Translations under genes and position numbers: made by a program
Notes under the pieces: generated by a model
What the model saw: only the letters and a program-made list of their open reading frames with translations
Told to the model about the DNA's origin: nothing
Database searches by the model: none
From: Gp6-AA40 sp032156805
GTDB taxonomy: Bacteria > Acidobacteriota > Vicinamibacteria > Vicinamibacterales > UBA2999
Direction: 5' to 3'
NCBI GenBank assembly: GCA_032156805.1
Contig: JALDXQ010000284.1
Coordinates: 1 to 7,540, forward strand
Length of the DNA stretch: 7,540 bases
Shown: in pieces, positions 1 to 6,225 of the stretch
Layout of the letters: each line of letters opens with the position of its first letter
Numbering within the stretch: the stretch's first letter is position 1

Positions 1-18
1 CCCCCCCCCCCCCCCCCC
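1..18. repeat. Poly-C homopolymer (18 C) at the window edge
   Basis: The first 18 bases are all C, followed by ordinary mixed sequence. Nothing else in the window resembles it. A homopolymer exactly at the edge is most simply a contig end built from poly-G reads, which two-colour sequencing produces when signal is lost. A real G/C tract cannot be excluded from the sequence alone. Confidence 0.8.
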
Positions 19-26
19 ACCAGTCT

Positions 27-48
27 ACCGCCCGGGGCCGTAGGCGGT
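27..48. other. Small GC-rich inverted repeat upstream of the beta-propeller gene
   Basis: ACCGCC (27-32) and GGCGGT (43-48) are perfect 6-bp reverse complements around a 10-base loop. No T-run follows on either strand, so it is not a textbook intrinsic terminator. It could be the tail of an upstream unit or chance in GC-rich DNA. I see no convincing -35/-10 pair between it and the first gene. Confidence 0.25.
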
Positions 49-81
49 CGGCCAAAGCCCGTGCTAACCTCACTTTCCGCC

Positions 82-88
82 AGGGAGG
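82..88 (+). promoter_or_regulatory. Shine-Dalgarno for the YVTN beta-propeller gene
   Basis: AGGGAGG ends 5 bases before the ATG at 94. It is a strong purine-rich ribosome binding site and decides the start: the in-frame GTG at 61 lies upstream of it and has no such site. Confidence 0.75.
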
Positions 89-93
89 CGCTC

Positions 94-1116
94 ATGATGC
101 CTGTCGTTCGTCGTCCGATGGTCTGGACCGTCGTTGCCGTTCTCATATCCGCGAGTGCCGCCGGGGCACAAGTGCGCATCGTCCAGACGAACTCGGCCGG
201 GGACAACATCCATCTGATCGATCCCGCGACCAATGCAATCGTCGGCGAGATCAAGGGTGTTCCCATCAATCACGGCGCAGCCGCGCTTCCTGACGGCAGC
301 CGCTTCTTCTTCAGCAGTGAAGCGGAGCAGACGCTGCACGTCGTGGACGGCAAGTCGCTCCAGACGACGAAGAAGATCCCGCTGACGGGTCGCCCGAACA
401 ACATCTCCATCAGCAAGGACGGCGCGCGTGTGTACGTCGGGATTGTCACGGCCCCGGGCGCCGTCGACGTCATCGACACGAAGACGCTCGAGAAGGTGAA
501 GAGCATCCCGACGAAGGGCGGGATTCACAACGTGTATGTGACGCCGGACGGCAAGCACGTCATCGCCGGGTCGATCGCTGGCCGGGTGATGACCGTCATC
601 GATCAGAAGACGGATGAGCCACTCTGGACACTCTTCGAGGAGGGCGTACGGCCGATGGCTTTCGAAGTCAACCCTGACGGTTCGACCAGGCGCATCTTCG
701 TGCAGTTGTCGAATCTCCATGGTTTCGCGGTCGTTGACTTCCAGCAGCGCAAGGAAGTCGCTCGCATCACGTTGCCCGATGACATCCCCGCAGAGAAGGT
801 CGACAAAGGGCCGTTCAACGCATCGCCGTCACACGGCCTCGGCGTGGCGCCTGATGGGAAGACGCTGTGGGTGACGAGCAGACCCAACGCGCGCGTGTAC
901 ACGTACTCGCTGCCGGATCTGAAGCTCCTGCCCAATCCGGTCGACCTCGGCGGTCGGCCTGACTGGGTCACATTCACACCGGACAGCAAGCTGATTTACA
1001 TCACCACCGAGAACACGGACCTCGTGCACGCGATCGACGTAACGTCGCGGAAAGAAGTGGCGGCGATCAAAGTCGGACGGGCACCGAAGCGAAACATCAC
1101 TGCAGTAATCAGATAG
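94..1116 (+). CDS. Exported seven-bladed YVTN beta-propeller protein
   Basis: This is a secreted 340-residue beta-propeller. Residues 1-25 form a signal peptide: MMPVVRR, then a hydrophobic stretch from about 9 to 20, then a probable cleavage after AAGA (residue 25). The rest holds seven related repeats of about 40 residues, each with a strand such as IHLIDPATNAIVGEI (39-53), VDVIDTKTLEKVKSI (124-138) or VHAIDVTSRKEVAAI (311-325). Between them are PDG or KDG turns (68, 109, 152, 195, 254; PDS at 297) typical of YVTN/cytochrome d1-like propellers. There is no CxxCH, so it carries no covalent heme. Start at 94 is chosen for the Shine-Dalgarno AGGGAGG. The next gene is an exported cytochrome c on the same strand 82 bases on, so a shared periplasmic redox or scaffold role is likely. 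Substrate or partner cannot be told from sequence. Family assignment is secure, precise function unknown. Confidence 0.9.
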   Translation: MMPVVRRPMVWTVVAVLISASAAGAQVRIVQTNSAGDNIHLIDPATNAIVGEIKGVPINHGAAALPDGSRFFFSSEAEQTLHVVDGKSLQTTKKIPLTGRPNNISISKDGARVYVGIVTAPGAVDVIDTKTLEKVKSIPTKGGIHNVYVTPDGKHVIAGSIAGRVMTVIDQKTDEPLWTLFEEGVRPMAFEVNPDGSTRRIFVQLSNLHGFAVVDFQQRKEVARITLPDDIPAEKVDKGPFNASPSHGLGVAPDGKTLWVTSRPNARVYTYSLPDLKLLPNPVDLGGRPDWVTFTPDSKLIYITTENTDLVHAIDVTSRKEVAAIKVGRAPKRNITAVIR

Positions 1117-1197
1117 TTCAGGGTTCACGGTTGAGGGTTCAGGGTTCGTGTTCAGCGTTCGGGTTCGGGGTTCACGGTGCAGGGTTCAGGGTTCCGG
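1116..1197. repeat. Degenerate 7-bp tandem repeat array (consensus GTTCAGG)
   Basis: The whole gap between the beta-propeller and cytochrome genes consists of about twelve head-to-tail units of 6-7 bases: GTTCAGG (1116), GTTCACG (1123), GTTGAGG (1130), GTTCAGG (1137), GTTCGT (1144), GTTCAGC (1150), GTTCGG (1157), GTTCGGG (1163), GTTCACG (1170), GTGCAGG (1177), GTTCAGG (1184), GTTCCGG (1191). It starts at the last base of the upstream stop codon and ends just before the downstream ATG. No promoter or terminator is evident inside it. Confidence 0.9.
1188..1191 (+). promoter_or_regulatory. Putative ribosome binding site formed by the repeat array
   Basis: AGGG, made by the junction of the last two GTTCAGG-type units, ends 7 bases before the ATG at 1199. 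It is the best-placed Shine-Dalgarno-like element for the cytochrome gene and supports 1199 over the in-frame GTG at 1148, which lies inside the repeats. Confidence 0.45.
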
Positions 1198-1198
1198 C

Positions 1199-1492
1199 AT
1201 GCGTTGGGTGATCGCCAGTCTCCTGGGTTTCGTGGTGATAGTTGGGTTATCAGCGTCAGGGGCACGGGCAGTCGCTCCTGAAGATGATTTGCCCGAAGGA
1301 GAGGGGAAGAAGATCCTGCTCTCGTCATGCACCGCTTGTCATGAGCTCACCGAGGTGACCAAGTTCCGCGGCTATTACAACCGCGATCAGTGGCATGACA
1401 TCGTCACGACGATGAAGGAGTACGGCGCGCCAATCGATGACCGCCAGGTCGACGTGCTGACGGATTACCTCACCAAGAACCTGGGACGCTAG
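1199..1492 (+). CDS. Small exported monoheme c-type cytochrome
   Basis: This gene encodes a 97-residue electron carrier for the periplasm. Residues 1-24 are a signal peptide (MRWVIASLLGFVVIVGL, then SASGARA). The heme-binding motif is C44-T-A-C47-H48, with His48 as proximal ligand. Met72 in TTMKEYGAP is the likely sixth ligand. The mature part of about 73 residues is a minimal class I cytochrome c fold, with terminal helices GEGKKILLSSC and DVLTDYLTKNLG. I chose ATG 1199 because an upstream in-frame GTG at 1148 would add 17 residues translated from the 7-bp repeats and would bury the signal peptide. The gene follows the exported beta-propeller gene and probably shares its transcript. Small cytochromes of this kind often accept electrons from quinoprotein or other periplasmic dehydrogenases, but none is in view. 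Its TAG stop overlaps the stop of convergent kynA. Confidence 0.9.
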   Translation: MRWVIASLLGFVVIVGLSASGARAVAPEDDLPEGEGKKILLSSCTACHELTEVTKFRGYYNRDQWHDIVTTMKEYGAPIDDRQVDVLTDYLTKNLGR

Positions 1493-2286
1493 AGTCGCGA
1501 CCGGATTTCCCACAGATCCGGAAACAGGTTGCGTCCGATCGTCGATTGCAGATAGGCCGCGCCTCGCGAGCCGCCGGTTCCCGGCTTGCTGCCGATTGTG
1601 CGCTCGACCATCCGGACGTGACGGTAACGCCATTCCGCCAGCCCTTCATCGAGATCGACGAGCCGCTCGCAGATCTCCGCGCTCTTGACGTCACGGCGAT
1701 ACACCTCGATCAGGATCTCCTGAACCTCCGGCGTCGGCTGCACCGGCTTCGAGTGGTCGCGCGCCAGGTGTGATGGCGGGACGGGGTAACCTTCTCGCGA
1801 TAGGTAATGAAGGAACGCGTCCCACAGTGTGGGCGCCTGGTATCTCTGGTCCAGCACCCGCCGGCCAGGGCTGCCTGCCGGAAAGCGCGACAGCGCGGCC
1901 TCGTTCTTGGCGCCGAGCAGGAACTCGATCTGCCGGAACTGGTTCGATTGAAATCCACTCGCCGCTTCCAGGCGTGCGCGGAAGGACAGGAACTCGAGTG
2001 GTGTCATCGTCTCGAGGATGTCGAGCTGCGCGACGAGTACCTTGAGAATCGTGAGGATGCGCTTCAGCGTGTGTTGCGCGCGATGCGGCTTGTCGGTCCT
2101 GAAGAGCACGGTGACGTGATCCAGCTCGTGCAGTAACTCCTTGAACCACAGCTCGTACACCTGGTGAATGACGATGAAGAGCATCTCGTCGTGCTCGGGC
2201 CCTTCCGAGCGTGGCACCTGCAGCGACAGCAGCGTGTCCAGCCGGAGGTAGCTCTCATACGTGACTGCTGCCTCATGTTCCTGCAT
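1489..2286 (-). CDS. kynA: Tryptophan 2,3-dioxygenase
   Basis: This cytoplasmic heme enzyme inserts O2 into L-tryptophan to give N-formyl-kynurenine, the first step of the kynurenine pathway. The 265-residue length is normal for bacterial enzymes. Family signatures run in order: YESYLRLDTLLSLQ (10-23), HDEMLFIVIHQVYELWFKEL (32-51), FRARLEAASGFQSNQFR (102-118) and WRYRHVRMVERTIGSKPGTG (219-238), then FPDLW near the end. By alignment from memory with the Xanthomonas enzyme, His41 is the active-site base (His55 there), Arg103 binds the substrate carboxylate (Arg117), His223 is the heme ligand (His240) and Thr237 matches Thr254. Phe99 stands where Xanthomonas has Tyr113. All key residues are present, so it should be active. 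The start at 2286 has GGGAG (2298-2294 on this strand) 7 bases upstream. It lies 27 bases after the MutS-like gene on the same strand and is probably co-transcribed with it. No kynurenine formamidase or kynureninase gene is in the window. Confidence 0.97.
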   Translation of the reverse strand: MQEHEAAVTYESYLRLDTLLSLQVPRSEGPEHDEMLFIVIHQVYELWFKELLHELDHVTVLFRTDKPHRAQHTLKRILTILKVLVAQLDILETMTPLEFLSFRARLEAASGFQSNQFRQIEFLLGAKNEAALSRFPAGSPGRRVLDQRYQAPTLWDAFLHYLSREGYPVPPSHLARDHSKPVQPTPEVQEILIEVYRRDVKSAEICERLVDLDEGLAEWRYRHVRMVERTIGSKPGTGGSRGAAYLQSTIGRNLFPDLWEIRSRL

Positions 2287-2313
2287 AAGTCGGCTCCCGT
2301 AATGCCGCCCGTG

Positions 2314-4143
2314 TTAGACCTCTGTTTCTTCCCGTGGTACGTCGAGTCCCACGGCGCGCATGAGTGCGATCGCATTGCTTCGGGTCACCGGGCCAGGCTT
2401 CATGCGGTAATCGAAGTGAATGTCGCTGCCCTCGAACCAGTCCTCGAAGTGGACGTTGATTGCGCGCGGCGCCAGCGCTCGTACGATCGACGTCAGCGCC
2501 AGATCATGCGTGGTGATGAGGCCAATGGCGCCACGATTGAGCAGGCTGCGCAACACGCCTGATGCACCGATCAGCCGATCGTGCGAGTTGGTGCCGTGAA
2601 AGAGTTCATCGAGCAGAAAGAGCAACGGAACTGGTCCGCCGGCGAGGTCGGCCAGTGCCCGGACGCGCGTGATCTCTGCGTAGAATCGCGACCGGCCTTC
2701 CTGCAGCGAGTCCTGGATCCGCAACGTTGCGCCAACGCGTAGCGGCGACAGCCGAAGCGACCCGGCCCGCACGGTGGCACCGGCTTGTGCGAGCACCGCG
2801 TTGATGCCAACCGTGCGCAACAACGTGCTCTTGCCAGACATGTTGGAGCCGCTCACCACGAGAAGGCGGTGGTCGCCATTCATGCGCACGTCGTTCCGCA
2901 CGCAGCGCGCGGCGGGAATCAGCGGATGGCCCAGGTCGGCGCCTTCGAACATCGCGGACGCTGGTTCATCTACCGCGATGACCGGAAACGGATCGTCCGG
3001 ATGCTCGAACGTGAAGGCCGAGAGCGATGACAGCGCTTCGAATTCCGCAACGGCGTCGAGCCATCCCCGGATGTGTCGCCCATGACGGGCCCGCCAGGCT
3101 TCGATTGCCCACGCGACGTGCGTGCCCCAGAGAAAGAAGATCGAGATCAGCAGAAAGATCAGGTTGTGCTGCCAGTCGTGCAGTTCGACCAGCCGATGCA
3201 GTGAGCGAATGGAAGCCGAGGCACGCCCGTCTCCCGCATCGAGCGCCTGACGCAACGAACGCAGGCGCGCACTGGAAAACTGCTGTTCTTCGAGCCGCTC
3301 GAGCAGGTGTCCGAGGATATCCAGATCGCGAGCAACCGCTGCCGCGCGATGAAGTGCTTGTTCGATCCGCTTCTGCTGCGGCCATGCAAAACCAATCTGC
3401 AGCGCCAACAGGAATTGCAGGGGCACCTCAGGTCCACCAGCCAGAAACATGGCGCCAGCCACGATGACCGACGCTGTCAGGGCAACCGCAACCCAGCGAG
3501 CCCAGAGCGGCCTCAGCAGCGGCGGTGCCTCGGCCCAGCCAACCAGTTCGTGGCCATGCACCCCAGCGGCGACGTCGGTGCCGGCGAGTGACAGCGTTTC
3601 GCGGAGGTCGAGCATTGGAGCGAATTCGGCAACGCTTGCCTGGCGGGCGGCGATCTCCTCGGGTATCGCCGGCGCCTTCAGCCAGCCGGCGAGCCTCTCC
3701 TCGCCGGCCCGTGTCCGTGCGATCGACAGCAGCTCGAAGAGCGACCCGTGACCAAACAGATCGAGGTCGTTCGCATACAGATGGTTGTCGTCGCGAAAGC
3801 GGTCACCCGGTTCGCCGGTGCCGGGCCAGCGGTCCTCGATGCGCGCGAGGCCGCGCTCGTAGAACGCGATCGCCCTCGCCGCTGCATCGCGTTGCTGGAT
3901 CACCTCTTCGTGCCTGCGCAGCAGAACGATGAAGGCGGCGACCGGCACGAGGAGAAGCCAGGATGTGAGGAACTGCTGCCAGACGAGGAAGAGAGCGAGC
4001 GCACCCAGGCCAAACACCGCCAGCCGCGCGTGGCTGAACTGGCGATCGATACGCGAGAGCCGCTCGTGGGAGGCGCGCCGCTGGCCTAGCCGGTCGCGAT
4101 ACTCGTTTGCGGGATTGGGGTGCACGCCTAGATTGTGGCTCAC
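2314..4143 (-). CDS. Membrane-anchored MutS-like ATPase (MutS domain V family, lacks mismatch-binding domain)
   Basis: The protein has up to 609 residues. The C-terminal third is a MutS-type ATPase: Walker A GSNMSGKST (432-440), signature-like GRSRFYAE (483-490), Walker B PLLFLLDE (506-513), TTHD switch histidine at 546, and a tail SNAIALMRAVGLDVP. A core-like segment NDLDLFGHGSLFELL (125-139) resembles the start of the MutS core domain. The N-terminal mismatch-binding domain of true MutS is absent. Instead there are hydrophobic membrane segments at about 42-57 and 60-76, 217-235 and 240-253, and 327-346. This is the roughly 600-residue membrane MutS-like family, annotated as mismatch repair by its ATPase alone; its real role is not established. 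The start is uncertain: GTG 4143 or GTG 4125 (giving MHPNPANEYRDRL), neither with a clear Shine-Dalgarno. I favour 4125 slightly because relatives begin close to the Y..RL motif. It diverges from the PtsJ-like gene and precedes kynA. Confidence 0.9.
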   Translation of the reverse strand: MSHNLGVHPNPANEYRDRLGQRRASHERLSRIDRQFSHARLAVFGLGALALFLVWQQFLTSWLLLVPVAAFIVLLRRHEEVIQQRDAAARAIAFYERGLARIEDRWPGTGEPGDRFRDDNHLYANDLDLFGHGSLFELLSIARTRAGEERLAGWLKAPAIPEEIAARQASVAEFAPMLDLRETLSLAGTDVAAGVHGHELVGWAEAPPLLRPLWARWVAVALTASVIVAGAMFLAGGPEVPLQFLLALQIGFAWPQQKRIEQALHRAAAVARDLDILGHLLERLEEQQFSSARLRSLRQALDAGDGRASASIRSLHRLVELHDWQHNLIFLLISIFFLWGTHVAWAIEAWRARHGRHIRGWLDAVAEFEALSSLSAFTFEHPDDPFPVIAVDEPASAMFEGADLGHPLIPAARCVRNDVRMNGDHRLLVVSGSNMSGKSTLLRTVGINAVLAQAGATVRAGSLRLSPLRVGATLRIQDSLQEGRSRFYAEITRVRALADLAGGPVPLLFLLDELFHGTNSHDRLIGASGVLRSLLNRGAIGLITTHDLALTSIVRALAPRAINVHFEDWFEGSDIHFDYRMKPGPVTRSNAIALMRAVGLDVPREETEV

Positions 4144-4185
4144 ACGACGGACAATTCGGTGCGCAAGCGCAGCGATATCCCGCCG

Positions 4186-4230
4186 TTGGGCCTGTCCGGC
4201 ATTATGTTACAGTACAAACATAATAAAGTT
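4186..4230. promoter_or_regulatory. Divergent promoter/operator region between the MutS-like and PtsJ-like genes
   Basis: This AT-rich island in GC-rich DNA contains a perfect inverted repeat, ATTATGTT (4201-4208) and AACATAAT (4217-4224), with an 8-base spacer. Each arm gives CATAAT, a 5/6 match to a -10 box, one on each strand. An alternative + strand promoter is TTGGGC (4186-4191), 16 bases, TACAGT (4208-4213). A direct repeat TTATGTTAC (4202-4210) and TTATGTCAC (4229-4237) overlaps it at a 27-base step. The position suggests an operator for the adjacent regulator acting on itself and on the divergent operon. The repeats are seen; promoter activity is inferred. Confidence 0.55.
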
Positions 4231-5550
4231 ATGTCACGAATTGGTATCAGGGGCAGGAGCGCGGCGGCCATCGCGTCCTCGATAGAACAGGGCCTGCACT
4301 CCGGGACCCTTGCCGCAGGCCACAAGCTCCCGGCGATCCGCGCGCTCGCGACCAGTCTGCAGGTCAGCCCGGTCACGGTCGCTGCGGCGTACCGTCTCCT
4401 TCGATCGCGCGGACTGGTGGTCGGCAATGGCCGGCGCGGCACGACGCTCCGAGTGCCGGCCTCGATCGCGGCGCCGCCGATGAGGTACGAGCGCCAGCCT
4501 GATAGTCTCGTCGACCTTGCGTCCGGTAATCCCGACCCTGCATTCCTGCCCTCGGTGACCCGCGCGCTTCGGTCGTTCGATCCGGGGACTCGCTTGTACG
4601 GCGGGCCACCCGAATCGCCAGCACTCGCAGCCTTTGCCGCAACGGAGTTCGCAACGGACGGAATCGCGAGCGGCCCCGTTGCCGTGACCAGCGGCAGCCT
4701 CGATGCCATCGAGCGTCTCCTGCGGGAGCACACGCGTGCCGGTGACCAGGTTGCGGTTGAAGATCCGACGTTCCCTGCGCTTCTCGATCTCCTCGCCTCG
4801 CTCGGTCTCACACCGCTTCCATTTGGCATTGACGATGAGGGACCGAGCCCAGAGGCACTGGACCGGGCGCTCGTGACACGAGTGCCGGCGGTGGTGCTGT
4901 CGTCACGCGCACAGAACCCCACTGGCGCGGCGATCAGCGAGAGCCGGGCAGCCGATCTCCGCCGGATCCTTCGACGTCGTCCGGAGGCACTGCTGATCGA
5001 GATCGATGATTCCGCTGCCGTCGCGGGGGTTCCTCTCGTGACGCTGACCGATCAGCGGAAACACTGGACCGTTGTGAGATCCACGTCGAAGTGGCTTGGC
5101 CCGGATCTGCGCGTGGCCGTGATGACTGGAGATCCCGTCACCATCGCACGGCTGCAGCGGCGGCAACTCGTCAGCGTGAGGTGGGTCAGTCATCTGCTTC
5201 AGAACCTGACGATCGCCTTATGGTCGGATCCGTCGAGCGGGAGACTGCTGGCGCGAGCCGCCGAGGTCTATGCCGAGCGACGTGTCGCACTCATCGAAGC
5301 ACTTGCTCAGTGGAACATCGAGGGCCACGGCCGCTCGGGCTTCAATGTGTGGATTCCCGTTCGCGAGGAGACCGCGACGGTGCAGGGTCTCGCCGAGCGG
5401 GGATGGTCAGTCGCGCCCGGCGAGCGTTTTCGGATTCAGAGCCCGCCGGCCGTTCGCGTCACCACATCGGCGTTGCAGCCGGCGGAGGCGAAGCGATTCG
5501 CCGCCGATCTCGCGGCGGCAGTTCGTCCACGAGCAACGGTGCCGGCGTAG
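4231..5550 (+). CDS. ptsJ: PtsJ-like GntR/MocR-family regulator with aminotransferase-like domain
   Basis: This is a 439-residue transcription factor of the MocR subfamily. Residues 8-74 are a GntR winged helix (SIEQGLHSGTLAAGHKLPAI, then VSPVTVAAAYRLLRSRGLV). After a short linker, about 92-430 is a fold-type I aminotransferase-like domain that binds pyridoxal phosphate. Lys287 in RSTSKWLGPDLRVA is the expected Schiff-base lysine, with N229 in AQNPTG, D259/D260 in EIDDSA and R409 in PAVRVTTS. The tyrosine usually found just after the aspartate in active aminotransferases is missing. As far as I recall, PtsJ of enterobacteria shares this IDD motif as well as RSxSKxLGPDLR and WVSHLLQ, so the PtsJ assignment is good. 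PtsJ there controls pyridoxal kinase (pdxK), but no pdxK is present here. ATG 4231 fits the family length; in-frame ATG 4204 and GTG 4135 would run through the operator-like palindrome. No strong Shine-Dalgarno precedes 4231. The 3' end overlaps the convergent DUF2461 gene by 92 bases. Confidence 0.9.
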   Translation: MSRIGIRGRSAAAIASSIEQGLHSGTLAAGHKLPAIRALATSLQVSPVTVAAAYRLLRSRGLVVGNGRRGTTLRVPASIAAPPMRYERQPDSLVDLASGNPDPAFLPSVTRALRSFDPGTRLYGGPPESPALAAFAATEFATDGIASGPVAVTSGSLDAIERLLREHTRAGDQVAVEDPTFPALLDLLASLGLTPLPFGIDDEGPSPEALDRALVTRVPAVVLSSRAQNPTGAAISESRAADLRRILRRRPEALLIEIDDSAAVAGVPLVTLTDQRKHWTVVRSTSKWLGPDLRVAVMTGDPVTIARLQRRQLVSVRWVSHLLQNLTIALWSDPSSGRLLARAAEVYAERRVALIEALAQWNIEGHGRSGFNVWIPVREETATVQGLAERGWSVAPGERFRIQSPPAVRVTTSALQPAEAKRFAADLAAAVRPRATVPA

Positions 5551-6214
5551 CGGCATCCAGCAGTGCACGGTTGAGGAACCTGACCAGGGGAGTCACGGCT
5601 GTGAACACCCGCAGCAGCTCGGAGTAGAAGCGCGAGCTGGTAGCGAACGCCGCTTCGTACTCGCAGCCACCGATGAACTGCTTGAACTGCAGATAGTTCG
5701 CGGCCGGATGATCTTTCACGTAGCCGTTGGGGACACGCGTGAGCCGCTCACCGCTCAGTTCGCCAACGGCCTTGCGGAACGTTGGCGCCGTGACCAGCCG
5801 GTGCAGCTTTGGATGCGTGGTCGCGATCTGGCTGCGGATTGCCTGCAGGTCCGAGGTCGAAGGCATGTACATGCCGCCACCGATCCAGACCCACGTCGGT
5901 GCGATCTCGAAGTAGAGCCCGGCGCCCTGGTTGCGGGCGAAGTGGCGGCTCGGAAAATGTGCGCCGACAGCTGTCTTGAGCGGCGTCTTGTCGCTGCTGA
6001 ATCGAGTGTCGCGATAGATTCGAAACATCGACACTTTCGGATCGGAGATGAGCTCCGGTGCGAAGGTCTGGAAATCGATCGCGAGCCGTCCCAGCACCTC
6101 GATCATCGGGCCTCGGACGTGGCGCTCATAGTCGTCTTTGCGCCGCCGGAACCATTCGCGGTCGTTGTTGCGTTTCAGCGCACGCAGGAAGGAGAGGCTC
6201 TTCGCCGTGAACAT
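5459..6214 (-). CDS. DUF2461 (TIGR02453) family protein
   Basis: This encodes a 251-residue soluble protein of the DUF2461 family, whose biochemical role is not known. Diagnostic segments are FLRALKRNNDREWFRRRKDD (9-28), MFRIYRDTRFSSDKTPLKT (63-81), AGLYFEIAPTWVWIGGGMY (98-116) and LTRVPNGYVKDHPAANYLQF (158-177). These match the family pattern of NN.REWF, RD.RFS.DK.P.K., a glycine-rich GGG.Y strand and P.G...DHP. There is no signal peptide or membrane segment. The last 30 or so residues (from about 222) are Pro/Ala/Arg-rich, end in PPPAATPMW, lie past the family core and are encoded antisense to the end of the PtsJ-like gene. They look like run-on sequence after loss of an earlier stop. ATG 6214 has no strong Shine-Dalgarno. 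A promoter TTGCGA (6262-6257), 18 bases, TATAGT (6238-6233) sits just upstream. The gene diverges from the topoisomerase gene across 31 bases. Confidence 0.92.
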   Translation of the reverse strand: MFTAKSLSFLRALKRNNDREWFRRRKDDYERHVRGPMIEVLGRLAIDFQTFAPELISDPKVSMFRIYRDTRFSSDKTPLKTAVGAHFPSRHFARNQGAGLYFEIAPTWVWIGGGMYMPSTSDLQAIRSQIATTHPKLHRLVTAPTFRKAVGELSGERLTRVPNGYVKDHPAANYLQFKQFIGGCEYEAAFATSSRFYSELLRVFTAVTPLVRFLNRALLDAATPAPLLVDELPPRDRRRIASPPPAATPMW

Positions 6215-6225
6215 GACCGATCAAG

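Noticed and set aside
27..48. Intrinsic terminator at the GC-rich hairpin
   Set aside because: The stem is only 6 bp, the loop is 10 bases and no T-run follows on either strand.
70..720. Minus-strand open frame of 216 codons opposite the beta-propeller gene
   Set aside because: The + strand has a signal peptide, a strong Shine-Dalgarno and seven clear propeller repeats. The antisense product is a charged low-complexity shadow.
1116..1197. CRISPR-like or G-quadruplex interpretation of the repeat array
   Set aside because: Units are 7 bases with no spacers, so it is not CRISPR. GGG runs exist, but their loops (about 3 to 16 bases) do not give four runs with loops of 7 or less.
1148..1198. N-terminal extension of the cytochrome from GTG 1148
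   Set aside because: The extra 17 residues are translated repeat units and would put an Arg-rich stretch before the signal peptide. ATG 1199 gives a normal exported cytochrome.
4135..4230. N-terminal extension of the PtsJ-like protein from GTG 4135 or ATG 4204
   Set aside because: It would overlap the start of the divergent gene and run through the palindrome, and the winged-helix domain begins right after ATG 4231 as in relatives.
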